The notes: generated from the sequence alone by a model not told the origin. A stretch of 20,221 nucleotides of DNA from Collinsella sp. (GCA_019419625.1 DXZO01000069.1:68454-88674); one strand, 5' to 3'. Shown: positions 7,348 through 14,518, counted from the first letter of the stretch. Made by a program: numbers and translations.

Positions 7348-7463
7348 AGTGGGAAATATGATTCTAATAGCTAGCTCGATAATTGCTAATTACCTATTTT
7401 TACCTGCGCTTCTTTTAAATTCAGTGAAATTGGCCTCATCTCGTCAAATGCCGAATTCACGTA

Positions 7464-7508
7464 CTCGTAAAGCGGGGGTCACCGGTTCGAGCCCGGTCGC
7501 TGGCTCCA
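7464..7508 (+). other. Attachment site: 3' fragment of tRNA-Thr(CGU)
   Basis: Reading back from the encoded CCA (7506-7508), the sequence gives discriminator T, acceptor 3' strand CGCTGGC, T stem ACCGG/CCGGT with loop TTCGAGC, a 5-nt variable loop GGGTC, anticodon 3' stem AGCGG and anticodon loop CTCGTAA, so the anticodon is CGT. The expected 5' partner (CCGCT) and everything upstream are missing. This is the duplicated 3' end left by integration, with the crossover in or near the anticodon loop. The intact gene should lie at the other end of the element. Confidence 0.88.
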
Positions 7509-7513
7509 TTGCA

Positions 7514-7543
7514 CAAGATAGCCGCCTTCGGGCGGCTATCTTG
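7514..7543 (+). terminator. Native terminator of the tRNA-Thr gene
   Basis: A perfect 13-bp stem (CAAGATAGCCGCC with its complement) has a stable TTCG tetraloop and is followed by TTGCCGATTTT. It begins 5 nt after the tRNA CCA end and marks the chromosomal side of the junction. Confidence 0.85.
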
Positions 7544-7604
7544 TTGCCGATTTTGAGTGCGTGTGCGCCAACCCAAGCGTCGCCACGGCTTCAGCTCCCC
7601 TATT

Positions 7605-7693
7605 CAAAACAGAAAACCCCGCCAAACGTGATTCCCCCAAGAGGAAACACGATTAACGGGGTCGTGGCGTGATTTCCCAAAGGGAATCACGCC
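7605..7693 (-). terminator. Terminator region after yhcH (two hairpins)
   Basis: Reading leftward from the yhcH stop there are two structures. GGCGTGATTTCC (7666-7677) pairs with 7682-7693 around CAAA. Then ACCCCG and CGTG (7616-7630) pair with CACG and CGGGGT (7648-7662), followed on the minus strand by TTTTCTGTTTT (complement of 7605-7616). The second has the T-tail of a rho-independent terminator. Confidence 0.65.
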
Positions 7694-7723
7694 ATCAGAC
7701 GAACGACTCAGCCGAGCAGCTCG

Positions 7724-8197
7724 CTACTCCTCCCAGTAGGCGTCGGCAAGCAACTTAAAGCAGATCTTCTTGACCGGCTGTGCGCCATCGCCCGGGAACT
7801 CGAGCGTGGGCATGTGAGGCTCACCGGCAACGAACAGCGCGAACTTGTCGTCAGCAAGATCGCCGGCGATCGAAGCGTCGGAATCGACCAGGTCGTAGTC
7901 GTCCTTCTCGTCAAACTCCTGGACCAGCGTCAGGCTGCCCGTAGCGACCTTAAAGGCCTCACGACCCTCGACGTCGATCTGCAGATCGTGATAGCGCTGA
8001 TGCGTCTCGTAGTGAGCCTCGGCCTCGGGACGCGTCGTGGGAGCCATAACGTTTGCAAAGACCTTGTCGCCCAGAATCGGATGGCTGCCGACCTCGAGCT
8101 TCGCCGGATCGTTCTCCTCAAGCCAATCGATCAGCACATCGAGGCCCTTGAGCATTCCGCGGTATTCCTCGATATCGCCCAGTGCACCGTAAATCAT
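7724..8197 (-). CDS. YhcH/YjgK/YiaL family protein (probable sugar anomerase)
   Basis: The 157-residue protein fits the YhcH/YjgK/YiaL (DUF386) family in full length. Characteristic parts are the start MIYGALGDIEEYRG, the metal-binding segment AHYETHQRYHDLQIDVEG, and GEPHMPTLEF near the end, followed by KKICFKL. Members are cupin-like proteins; E. coli YhcH (NanQ) speeds sialic acid anomer interconversion, and EbgC is related. Here it is the last gene of the leftward sugar cluster, so an anomerase role on an amino sugar or a related sugar is likely. GAGAGGGG lies 6 nt before the ATG. Substrate is unknown. Confidence 0.88.
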   Translation of the reverse strand: MIYGALGDIEEYRGMLKGLDVLIDWLEENDPAKLEVGSHPILGDKVFANVMAPTTRPEAEAHYETHQRYHDLQIDVEGREAFKVATGSLTLVQEFDEKDDYDLVDSDASIAGDLADDKFALFVAGEPHMPTLEFPGDGAQPVKKICFKLLADAYWEE

Positions 8198-8231
8198 CTA
8201 AATCCCCTCTCGGATCGTTTCTTTGGCGGCT

Positions 8232-8346
8232 ACTCGGCAAACGCGTTACCGACGCTGTTGCCACCCACATACGTCTCGACCAGGCTAAGGTCGGGATTGA
8301 ACACGACAAAGTCGGCGTCGCGCCCCGGCATAATGCTACCGCACTT
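8232..8346 (-). pseudogene. 3' remnant of a second nagA gene
   Basis: On the minus strand these bases encode KCGSIMPGRDADFVVF, then VETYVGG.SVGNAFAE and a stop, nearly identical to the last 37 codons of the intact nagA at 11095. By hand alignment the DNA is roughly 85% identical, including a block of 24 identical bases. The rest of the gene is absent; the upstream codons (GIGCLLVVRDD) do not resemble NagA. It lies between the kinase stop (8402) and the yhcH start (8197) on the same strand, so it looks like the stump of a deleted nagA paralogue or a partial duplication. Confidence 0.85.
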
Positions 8347-8401
8347 GGCATCATCTCTAACCACAAGCAAGCAACCGATGCCGGGGCCGACGCCCAAGCT
8401 C

Positions 8402-9337
8402 CTACAGCTCGGTCACGACAACGCCGTTGTAGACCTCGTCCCAACGGTCCATGACCAGATGACCGGTCATGGGATCCATGGCATTGAGCTTGCCGCAGGT
8501 GTTGGCGGTACGCAGCACCGTCTCGTCGTCGGCGCCGGCAGCAATCGCATGTGCGAAGCCGGCAATGGTCGAATCGCCAGAGCCCGTGGCGTTAACGGCA
8601 GGGATATCGGGCGTCTTCGCGCGGAACGCACGGCCATTGTGGAAGCCCACGGAACCGGCAGCGCCCATGGAAACGACGACCCAGGGGATATCGGAGAAGC
8701 GGGCGTCAGAGGCGAGCGCGGCGCGGAGCTCGTCCACATCGTCGGTGGTAAAGCTCGTGCCCAGAAGGCCGTTGATCTCGGTCAGGTTAGGCTTGACCAG
8801 CTCGGGCTTGACCTCGGACTTAAGGGCTGCCTCGAGCGAAGCACCCGAGGTATCGAGCAGCACCTTGGCACCGGCGTTCTCGGCAATGCCCGTGATCTTG
8901 GCATAGTAGTCTGCCTCGACACCGCGGGGCAGCGAACCCGAAATGGTGACGACGTCGGCCTTGCCCGCAAGCTCAGTAAACTTGGCGGTAAAGGCATCGA
9001 GCTCCTCAGGGGCAATTGTCGGGCCGCTCTCGAGCAACTCGGTCTGGTTGCCGGCGTGGAGGATGTTAAGGCAAATACGGGTCTCGCCCTTGATGGGCAC
9101 AAAGTCGTTGTTAATACCGTTGGCGTCCATGAGCTCGGCCATGTAGGCGCCCATGTGGCCGCCGAGCAGACCGGTTGCCACAACGTCGTCGCCCAGCTGA
9201 CCCAGGACGCGAGCCACGTTGAGGCCCTTGCCGCCGGCGGTCTTTTCGGGCGTCACACGGTTGACGTCGTCGATAATGAGCTCATCGAGCTGATAGCGCG
9301 TATCGACAGACGGGTTCATCGTAACGGTGAGGATCAT
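8402..9337 (-). CDS. PfkB-family hexose-phosphate kinase (tagatose-6-P / fructose-1-P kinase)
   Basis: The 311-residue protein is a ribokinase/PfkB-family sugar-phosphate kinase of the LacC/FruK type. It opens with MILTVTMNPSVD. The substrate-binding GGKGLNVARVLGQLG is at 35-49 and the second signature, NATGSGDSTIAGF (249-261), holds the anion hole and catalytic base D255. The GSGDST form is typical of LacC and FruK. In this locus, with AgaS producing tagatose-6-P, a tagatose-6-phosphate kinase making tagatose-1,6-bisphosphate is the best guess, but 1-phosphofructokinase cannot be excluded from sequence alone. AAGGAG stands 6 nt before the ATG. It follows the epimerase gene by about 60 nt, with a short hairpin (about 9354-9377) between them. 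Confidence 0.88.
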   Translation of the reverse strand: MILTVTMNPSVDTRYQLDELIIDDVNRVTPEKTAGGKGLNVARVLGQLGDDVVATGLLGGHMGAYMAELMDANGINNDFVPIKGETRICLNILHAGNQTELLESGPTIAPEELDAFTAKFTELAGKADVVTISGSLPRGVEADYYAKITGIAENAGAKVLLDTSGASLEAALKSEVKPELVKPNLTEINGLLGTSFTTDDVDELRAALASDARFSDIPWVVVSMGAAGSVGFHNGRAFRAKTPDIPAVNATGSGDSTIAGFAHAIAAGADDETVLRTANTCGKLNAMDPMTGHLVMDRWDEVYNGVVVTEL

Positions 9338-9396
9338 TTTTAGCTCCTTATCTCGCAGGCTCCTTGTGCCTCGCGATACGAGTCGACAAAACGGAA

Positions 9397-10278
9397 TTAC
9401 AGAATCTCAATCGTGAACGAGCGAACGACGGTCTCCTTAGGCTTGGCGACAAGGCAGCCGCGCTTGTGCTCAAGCACGTCATCCTCATCGGAACAGGTCG
9501 AAAGGCCGCCCCAGGGCTCAACTGCCACAAAATCGCCCTCGGGCTTACTCCACACAATGAGATACGGGAAACCCTTAAAGCTCAGGCGAACGCCCTTGTC
9601 CTCGCCCTTCTTGGAAAGCGTGACCTGACGGCTCTCAAGCACGTCAAAGATGGTCTCCGCAAAATCGAAGAGCTCATGCGACAGGGGCAGCGTCTTTCCC
9701 ACCATGGGGTTCTTTGAACGATTAGCTACATCAATCAATCCGGTCGAGGGCACGGCGGTGCAAAGCTCCGCAGCCTCGTCTTTCTCGAAGCGCAACTCGT
9801 AGTCCGTATAGGCCTCGCCCTCGTCGAGCGGGCACCTAAAGCCGGGGTGTCCACCAATAAAGAACGGCATGTCCTCGGTGCCCTCGTTGGTCACCTCATA
9901 GGAAACGCGCACGGCGGCGTCCTCGAGCGTATAACGGGCGACGAGCTTAAACGGGTACGGATAATCGCTCAGCAGCGCGGCGTTATCCTCCGAAGCCAGG
10001 CACATCGCCAGCTCGTTCTCGCCTTGGCTCTGCAGCTTCCACTCCTGCTTGCGCGCAAAGCCGTGGCGAGCGAGCTTTACATGATGCCCGGCAAACGTCA
10101 TGGCGCTACCATCGCGCAAGCCTCCGCAAATCGGGAAGCAAATCGGTGCCTGGCCGGACCACACGGCGGGATCGCCCTGCCACAAATACTCGCGACCTCC
10201 AGCCTCAATCGAGGTAAACGAACCACCAGCTGTGGACACCTTAATAGAAATCGAATCGTTGGAGAGAGCGTATTCCAT
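9397..10278 (-). CDS. Aldose 1-epimerase family protein (LacX-like mutarotase)
   Basis: The 293-residue protein belongs to the galactose-mutarotase superfamily, closest in style to LacX. It has the LacX-type start (MEYALSNDSISIKVSTAGGS), H72 in ARHGFAR, H144 in FFIGGHPGF and the catalytic glutamate E254 in VAVEPWGG. The ATG at 10278 has AAAGGATG upstream and is preferred over the longer open frame to 10314. LacX genes accompany tagatose-pathway genes in lactic acid bacteria, and here it is followed by the LacC/FruK-type kinase. It would interconvert anomers of a galactose- or galactosamine-type sugar or its phosphate. It is divergent from the flavodoxin gene. Confidence 0.87.
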   Translation of the reverse strand: MEYALSNDSISIKVSTAGGSFTSIEAGGREYLWQGDPAVWSGQAPICFPICGGLRDGSAMTFAGHHVKLARHGFARKQEWKLQSQGENELAMCLASEDNAALLSDYPYPFKLVARYTLEDAAVRVSYEVTNEGTEDMPFFIGGHPGFRCPLDEGEAYTDYELRFEKDEAAELCTAVPSTGLIDVANRSKNPMVGKTLPLSHELFDFAETIFDVLESRQVTLSKKGEDKGVRLSFKGFPYLIVWSKPEGDFVAVEPWGGLSTCSDEDDVLEHKRGCLVAKPKETVVRSFTIEIL

Positions 10279-10434
10279 TGCCCATCCTTTCGAACAACTG
10301 CTTTTTGCTCGCAAGTACCCGTCTCGGCCCTAACCAAAGGACAAACCCGCACGTTCATCGATGCGTCCGGTATCCCAGCCGTGCAACGGGGTACCATACA
10401 GACATTGATGCAATTACAGCTGAAAGGCCTTCTT
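10279..10434. promoter_or_regulatory. Divergent promoter region between epimerase and flavodoxin genes
   Basis: This 156-base gap should carry promoters for both directions. GGGTACCATACAG near 10390-10402 contains a possible plus-strand -10 (TACCAT) about 30 nt upstream of the flavodoxin start. The operator-like TGGTAGTAACCA found in front of agaS and the PTS operon is absent here. No hairpin was seen. Confidence 0.3.
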
Positions 10435-11019
10435 ATGCGAACCATCATCCTCTACGCCTCGCGCCATCACGGCAATACGAAAAAGCTCGTGGACGCCATC
10501 GTTGAGGCACACCCCGAGATCGATACCCTCGACGTCAAAGCGCTCGGCAAAAACGAGTATCCCAACCTGCACGAATATCATCTGATCGGTGTCGCCACGG
10601 GCATCTATTACTCCGAGATCGACAAAGATATGGCACGCGTGCTCACTAACGTGCTGCAACCGCAGGACAAAGTGTTTGGCCTTATGACCTACGGTGGCAA
10701 AAACAAGTGGTACGGCAAGGATATCGATGGCATCTGCCGCATGAGGCAGGCCATCTTTATGGGTGTCTACGGCTGCCCCGGCTTTGATACGTGGGGACCG
10801 TTCAAGCTCGCCGGCGGTGTCCAAAAGGGACACCCGACCGCTGAGGAAATTAAGGGCGCCGTCGACTTCTTCGACAAGATCGAAGACGAGTATGGCGACA
10901 TCATCGTCGAAGAGTACGCCAAGCGCGAGAAGCGTCTAGCATACGAGAAGGAGCATCCTGCGGGAGGTCTTGTGGCCGGCGTTAAGCGCACGGCAAAGAA
11001 GATTGCTAACAAGCTGTAA
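10435..11019 (+). CDS. Flavodoxin-domain protein
   Basis: The 194-residue protein starts with a flavodoxin fold: MRTIILYASRHHGNTKKLVDAI is strand 1 plus the FMN phosphate loop (S-x-x-GNT), and YHLIGVATGIYYSEI and KVFGLMTYGGKN supply the next strands and flavin-binding loops. The first 150 residues make a long-chain-type flavodoxin domain. The C-terminal tail is lysine-rich and helical (EEYAKREKRLAYEKEHPAGG...AKKIANKL), possibly for membrane or partner contact. The ATG at 10435 has AAAGG 7 nt upstream; an upstream ATG at 10408 lacks one. It is the only plus-strand gene among the sugar genes and its redox partner is not in the window. Confidence 0.85.
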   Translation: MRTIILYASRHHGNTKKLVDAIVEAHPEIDTLDVKALGKNEYPNLHEYHLIGVATGIYYSEIDKDMARVLTNVLQPQDKVFGLMTYGGKNKWYGKDIDGICRMRQAIFMGVYGCPGFDTWGPFKLAGGVQKGHPTAEEIKGAVDFFDKIEDEYGDIIVEEYAKREKRLAYEKEHPAGGLVAGVKRTAKKIANKL

Positions 11020-11050
11020 CTGTTAAGGTGCTTTTGAGCGTTTAACCCAT

Positions 11051-11090
11051 ACGGCGGGTCCGAACAATTTCGGGCCCGCCGTCTTTTTCT
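11051..11090 (+). terminator. Terminator after the flavodoxin gene
   Basis: ACGGCGGG (11051-11058) pairs with CCCGCCGT (11075-11082) and is followed by CTTTTTCT on the plus strand. It lies between the convergent flavodoxin and nagA genes and probably also helps end nagA transcripts. Confidence 0.85.
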
Positions 11091-11094
11091 ATCG

Positions 11095-12264
11095 TTACTC
11101 GGTAAAGGCGTTGCCGACGCTCTGGCCGCCAACATACGTCTCGACGAGGGTGAGCTCATGGTCGAACACGACAAAGTCGGCGTCGCGACCCGGCATGATG
11201 CTGCCGCACTTATCCTCGATGTGTGCAGAGCGAGCCGGCACCTCGGTTGCCATGCGAATGGCGATATCGGCGCTGGCGATGCCCCAATCGACAATGTTCT
11301 TGACGCCCTGGGCAAGCGTGAGCACCGAGCCGGCAATGCTCTTGCCGTCAGCGAGCCAGCACAGGTTGTCCTTCATGATGACGTCCATGCCACCACTGGT
11401 GTAGCTGCCCTCGGGCATGCCGCCGCAACCCAGGCAGTCGGTGATGAGCACCGTGTGCTGCCAGCCCTTTGCCTGCAGCAGTGCCTTGATGGCGGCAGGG
11501 TTTACGTGCTTGCCGTCACAGATGATCTCGGCGTAGGTATCGGGCGTGGACATGGCTGCACCCACGACACCGGGCTCGCGGTGATGCAGCCCGCGCTGGC
11601 CGTTATAGGTATGCGTAAAGCAGCTGGCACCGGCGTTGATGGCGGCGATGCACTCATCGTAGGTGGCGTCGGAGTGACCAATGCTGGTCACCACACCCTT
11701 GGCGTTCAGAGCAGCCGCATAAGCAGCGGCACCGTCGCGCTCGGCCGCCATGGCGCTCTTAACGATGCGACCACCCGCAGCCTCCTGCCACTGATCGAAG
11801 ACCTCCTCGGAGGGGTCGATAAGATAAGCGGGGTTCTGCGCGCCCACGTGCTTCATGGTAAAGAAGGGGCCCTCCAGGTAGATGCCCTGAATGCGAGCAC
11901 CGCAGAAGTCGGGGCCGCGACCCTCGTCCGCCTGGGCGATGGCAGCGCAAGCGTCCTTGATCTGCTCGACGCCATCGGTGAACGTCGTGGGCAGCCAGCT
12001 GGTGGTACCGCGACGGGCGAGCTCGGTCGAGCTGATATCGATGCCCTCGGGATCGTTATCGGTAGTTGAGTGGTTGTAGAAGCCATGGATGTGAGTATCG
12101 ACCATACCCGGTGCGATCCACGATCCCGTGTAGTCCTTAATCTCGCAAGAGGGCTCGTCGGCCTGCCAGGCGCCAAAGACGCCATCCTCGACCATAAGAT
12201 AGCCGCCCAGTTGCGGGCCTGCCGGCAAGAAGAACTTGTCAGCCTTAATTGCGTACGTGCTCAT
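11095..12264 (-). CDS. nagA: N-acetylglucosamine/N-acetylgalactosamine-6-phosphate deacetylase
   Basis: The 389-residue amidohydrolase removes acetyl from GlcNAc-6-P or GalNAc-6-P in the cytoplasm. Metal and substrate residues of the NagA family are in place: H58 and H60 (DTHIHG), E131 (GIYLEGPFF), H197 (SIGHSDA), H218 (CFTHTYN), H227/H228 (GLHHREPG) and D276 (LITDCLG). The C-terminal beta-sandwich ends in GRDADFVVF. Length is normal. The ATG at 12264 has AAGGAG 5 nt upstream. With agaS next door and no nagB in the window, the GalNAc branch (AgaA role) is the likelier use, though NagA enzymes often serve both. It lies downstream of agaS but a terminator (12321-12364) separates them, so it may have its own promoter. 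Confidence 0.92.
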   Translation of the reverse strand: MSTYAIKADKFFLPAGPQLGGYLMVEDGVFGAWQADEPSCEIKDYTGSWIAPGMVDTHIHGFYNHSTTDNDPEGIDISSTELARRGTTSWLPTTFTDGVEQIKDACAAIAQADEGRGPDFCGARIQGIYLEGPFFTMKHVGAQNPAYLIDPSEEVFDQWQEAAGGRIVKSAMAAERDGAAAYAAALNAKGVVTSIGHSDATYDECIAAINAGASCFTHTYNGQRGLHHREPGVVGAAMSTPDTYAEIICDGKHVNPAAIKALLQAKGWQHTVLITDCLGCGGMPEGSYTSGGMDVIMKDNLCWLADGKSIAGSVLTLAQGVKNIVDWGIASADIAIRMATEVPARSAHIEDKCGSIMPGRDADFVVFDHELTLVETYVGGQSVGNAFTE

Positions 12265-12320
12265 ATGCACTCCTTGCTTCTAAAGCAGTTGACTGTGGTG
12301 ATGCTTATACCCAGCCCACG

Positions 12321-12364
12321 TAATAACAAAAAGCGCCCGCCCGCCGTTATGAGCGGACGGGCGC
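12321..12364 (-). terminator. Terminator after agaS
   Basis: On the minus strand GCGCCCG and CCGC arms (12353-12364 with 12333-12344, one mismatch) enclose an 8-nt loop and are followed by TTTTTGTTATT. It ends agaS mRNA. GGGTATAAGC just beyond (complement of about 12300-12309) could be a -10 box for nagA. Confidence 0.85.
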
Positions 12365-12382
12365 CCTTACAGGGGGACGCGA

Positions 12383-13549
12383 TTAAGCGGTGAAGGGGTG
12401 AATCGTCACGCCCTTAACCACGCGGTTGACCGTACCGGTGGGGCTCGGCGTGTCGGGCGTGTTGCCCACGCGCACGGAGTTGAGCAGGCTGATAGCCTGA
12501 GCAAACATCACGAACGGCAGAGCAAGGTAGCCCTCGGGAAGCGCCTCGTAGCCCTTAAAGGTGAAGGACTCGCCCTCGTAGACGGTAGCGCCATCCTGCT
12601 GAACGGCAACGGTGTGCTGAGCGATCTTGTCGCCACCGATCTCGTTGAGGATGTCGATGTCGTACTGACGGGTGTAGGCGTCGTTGTTGACGAACACGAA
12701 CACGAGGGTCTTGTCGTCGACGAAGGACTTGGGTCCGTGACGATAGCCCATGGAGGTGTCGTAGGAAGTAGCAACCAGACCGTGAGCAAGCTCGAGGATC
12801 TTGAGCTGGCTCTCCTGGGCAAGGCCACCGAAGGAGCCGGAACCCAAGTACGTCACGCGGTTGAAGTCGCCAGCCAGGTAATCGGCGATCTCAGGCTCAC
12901 GAGCGATGACCTCCTCGCCCATCTTGGCGATGGTCTCGACCCACTCGGCCTTCTGCTCGTCGGAAGCCTCGTCAAAGATGAGGGTAGAGAGCAGGGTCAT
13001 GCAGGTGTAGGAGCCGGTCATGGCGAAGCCCTTGTCGTTGGCGCGCGGAATGAGCAGCGTCAGCGCATTGGGATCATCGGCGGACTCGACGGCGAGCTTG
13101 CCCTCGGGCGCGCAGGTGATGTTGAGGAACTTGACGTTGTGGACGAGCTCCTTGGCAACGGCAACGGCGGCAAGGCTCTCGGGGCTGTTGCCAGAGCGGG
13201 CAAAGGAAACCACGAGCGTGGGATCCTCGGCGCGCAGGAAGTCGCGCGGGGCGCTCACGATATCGGTCGTGGCGATGGGCTTAAAGTCGTAGAGATCAGT
13301 GTTGCCAGCGTGACGCAGGTACGGGGCGCAGGTATCGCCAACATAGTCGGACGTACCGGCACCGGTGAAGACAACGGACAGACGGCCCTCGCCCATAGCG
13401 CGAGCCTCGGCCAGAAAGGCCTCGATGGCCTCCTTGTTCTCGCGATAGATGTTGAGCGTATCACGCCAAAGCTCGGGCTGCTGAGCAATCTCGGCCGTGG
13501 TGATCTGGGCGCCGAGCTCGGTGAGCTCCTCGACACTCTTCTCGAACAT
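12383..13549 (-). CDS. agaS: AgaS-type SIS-domain deaminase/isomerase (galactosamine-6-P to tagatose-6-P)
   Basis: The 388-residue protein has two SIS sugar-phosphate isomerase domains. The first carries FTGAGTSDYVGD (61-72) and VVSFARSGNSPES (113-125), the phosphate-binding Ser loops; the second carries YLGSGSFGGLAQESQLKILEL (near 235-255) and MGYRHGPKSF with a likely catalytic His. Size and architecture match AgaS, which converts galactosamine-6-P to tagatose-6-P and ammonia in the Aga pathway. GlmS-like or other SIS isomerases lack this length without extra domains. GAGAGAGG lies 8 nt before the ATG. Upstream there is a TATAAT box and an operator-like palindrome, so it is transcribed as its own unit and probably repressed by the adjacent GntR protein. 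Confidence 0.9.
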   Translation of the reverse strand: MFEKSVEELTELGAQITTAEIAQQPELWRDTLNIYRENKEAIEAFLAEARAMGEGRLSVVFTGAGTSDYVGDTCAPYLRHAGNTDLYDFKPIATTDIVSAPRDFLRAEDPTLVVSFARSGNSPESLAAVAVAKELVHNVKFLNITCAPEGKLAVESADDPNALTLLIPRANDKGFAMTGSYTCMTLLSTLIFDEASDEQKAEWVETIAKMGEEVIAREPEIADYLAGDFNRVTYLGSGSFGGLAQESQLKILELAHGLVATSYDTSMGYRHGPKSFVDDKTLVFVFVNNDAYTRQYDIDILNEIGGDKIAQHTVAVQQDGATVYEGESFTFKGYEALPEGYLALPFVMFAQAISLLNSVRVGNTPDTPSPTGTVNRVVKGVTIHPFTA

Positions 13550-13588
13550 TTCTAATACCTCTCTCTAGAAGTAATCCTCTGACGTGCA

Positions 13589-13624
13589 ATTATACACTTC
13601 GGTTGGTTATCTGGTAGTAACCAG
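13589..13624 (-). promoter_or_regulatory. agaS promoter with GntR-type operator
   Basis: A perfect -10 box TATAAT (complement of 13589-13594) lies about 40 nt before the agaS start. Upstream, at the -35 position, is the palindrome CTGGTAGTAACCAG (13611-13624). It has the TGGT-N4-ACCA form of operators of HutC/NagR/DasR-type GntR regulators. Binding there would block the polymerase. The core recurs in front of the PTS operon. Confidence 0.75.
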
Positions 13625-13663
13625 TTAAATACAGAGAATCATCATATGGAAACGGTGCGAACA

Positions 13664-14395
13664 CTAGTCGCTACGCTGGTGGTAAACCTTGTATTTAAAC
13701 TGATCGGCACGAGCAACCGAGAGCGTATACTCCACAACCTCGTTTGACTCGTTATACGTGGTTCTGACCAAATCGAGCACAGGCGAGCCCTCGACAATTT
13801 CCAAAAGGTGGGCATCGGTGGGACGGGCTATGCTCGCATAGAACTCCTCTTCGGCCACGCGTATTTTTTGCTGAAAGTCTTGCTCAATCACATCGTAAAG
13901 CGGCTTACGCTCCAGCAGCGGTCGCTTTAAGGACATAAATTGACGAACCGGTAGATAGCTGCGTTCGACCATCATGGGCATGTTATCGGCAGAACGAAGG
14001 CGCTTGAGCTTAAAAATGCGATCGCCGATACGCAATCCCATATGCTCGGCCAGATTCTTATCGGCCTCCATCTCGCAAAACTCGAGAATCGTGGTCTCGG
14101 GGTCGCGACCCATCGCGCGCATCTGCTCGGTAAAGCTGTAGGACTGCATAAGATTGGTTGCTTTTGCCGAACGGTCGGTCACAAAGGTACCGCGACCGTG
14201 CTGCCGAACCACCAGTCCTAAACGCTCCAGTTCCTGCAGAGCCAGGCGTACCGTAGTGCGCGAGAGACCATAGCGCTCCGAAAGTTCGCGCTCGGAAGGA
14301 ATCATGTCACCGGCGCGATATTCATGGTCAATCTTTTCGGTCAGAATATCGACCAGCTGATCGTACAGCGGTTGCTTACGCGCTCCGATCGCCAT
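13664..14395 (-). CDS. GntR/HutC-family transcriptional regulator (UTRA domain)
   Basis: The 243-residue repressor has an N-terminal winged helix-turn-helix (PSERELSERYGLSRTTVRLALQELERLG, about 33-60, then the HGRGTFV wing) and a C-terminal UTRA effector domain (about 90-235) that in this subfamily binds phosphorylated amino sugars. The ATG at 14395 has GGGAGGA upstream and is preferred over a start 21 nt earlier. It stands between agaS and the PTS operon, and a TGGT-N4-ACCA palindrome precedes each of those, so it is the likely local repressor, relieved by GalNAc-6-P, galactosamine-6-P or similar. Effector identity is inferred from context. Confidence 0.92.
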   Translation of the reverse strand: MAIGARKQPLYDQLVDILTEKIDHEYRAGDMIPSERELSERYGLSRTTVRLALQELERLGLVVRQHGRGTFVTDRSAKATNLMQSYSFTEQMRAMGRDPETTILEFCEMEADKNLAEHMGLRIGDRIFKLKRLRSADNMPMMVERSYLPVRQFMSLKRPLLERKPLYDVIEQDFQQKIRVAEEEFYASIARPTDAHLLEIVEGSPVLDLVRTTYNESNEVVEYTLSVARADQFKYKVYHQRSD

Positions 14396-14432
14396 CCTAT
14401 CCTCCCATTTTCTCAAACTCGGCTTCTACCTA

Positions 14433-14463
14433 GGGTGTTAAGCATTATCGGTCTGTAACACCC
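14433..14463. promoter_or_regulatory. Inverted repeat in front of the gntR gene
   Basis: GGGTGTTA (14433-14440) and TAACACCC (14456-14463) are exact reverse complements 15 nt apart, 38 nt upstream of the gntR start. The spacing places arm centres about two helical turns apart, as for a dimeric regulator. It differs from the TGGT-N4-ACCA operator. Confidence 0.5.
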
Positions 14464-14472
14464 GAATCATCA

Positions 14473-14518
14473 AGAAAACAAAAGCCGCGCGCTCTTTCGA
14501 GCACGCGGCTTTTAACAT
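14473..14518. terminator. Terminator after the PTS operon
   Basis: AAAAGCCGCG (14480-14489) pairs with CGCGGCTTTT (14504-14513), and GCTC with GAGC inside, around TTTC. Minus-strand reading gives GGCTTTT then GTTTTCTTG, so it ends the PTS operon; the plus strand also has a short T-run. A further inverted repeat, GGGGTGTG/CACACCCC at 14538-14566, lies between it and the IID stop. Confidence 0.8.

Larger units (their letters stand above)
1..7508. mobile_element. Right end of an integrated mobilizable/conjugative element in tRNA-Thr(CGU)
   Basis: The segment holds relaxase, coupling protein, MobC-like protein, helicase, helix-turn-helix protein, cargo and tyrosine integrase, and ends at 7464-7508 in a partial tRNA-Thr that serves as one attachment site. 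The integrase lies next to that site, as is usual for tRNA-targeting elements. The left boundary is not in the window. No VirB4-type ATPase or other mating-channel gene is visible here, so an IME that borrows a conjugation channel and a full ICE are both possible. The chromosome resumes at 7509 with the tRNA's own terminator. Confidence 0.85.

Noticed and set aside
7464..7508. Functional tRNA gene
   Set aside because: The 5' half (acceptor 5' strand, D arm, anticodon 5' stem) is absent, so it can only be the displaced 3' end.
7340..7672. 110-codon plus-strand open frame across the attachment site
   Set aside because: It crosses the tRNA fragment and its terminator, so it cannot be a real gene; no ribosome site is seen.
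7814..9343. 509-codon plus-strand open frame opposite yhcH and the kinase
   Set aside because: It runs antisense to two well-supported genes and across the nagA remnant, without motifs or a ribosome site.
12398..13555. 385-codon plus-strand open frame opposite agaS
   Set aside because: It mirrors agaS over its whole length; the Gly/Val/Leu/Asp-rich product is a typical antisense artefact.
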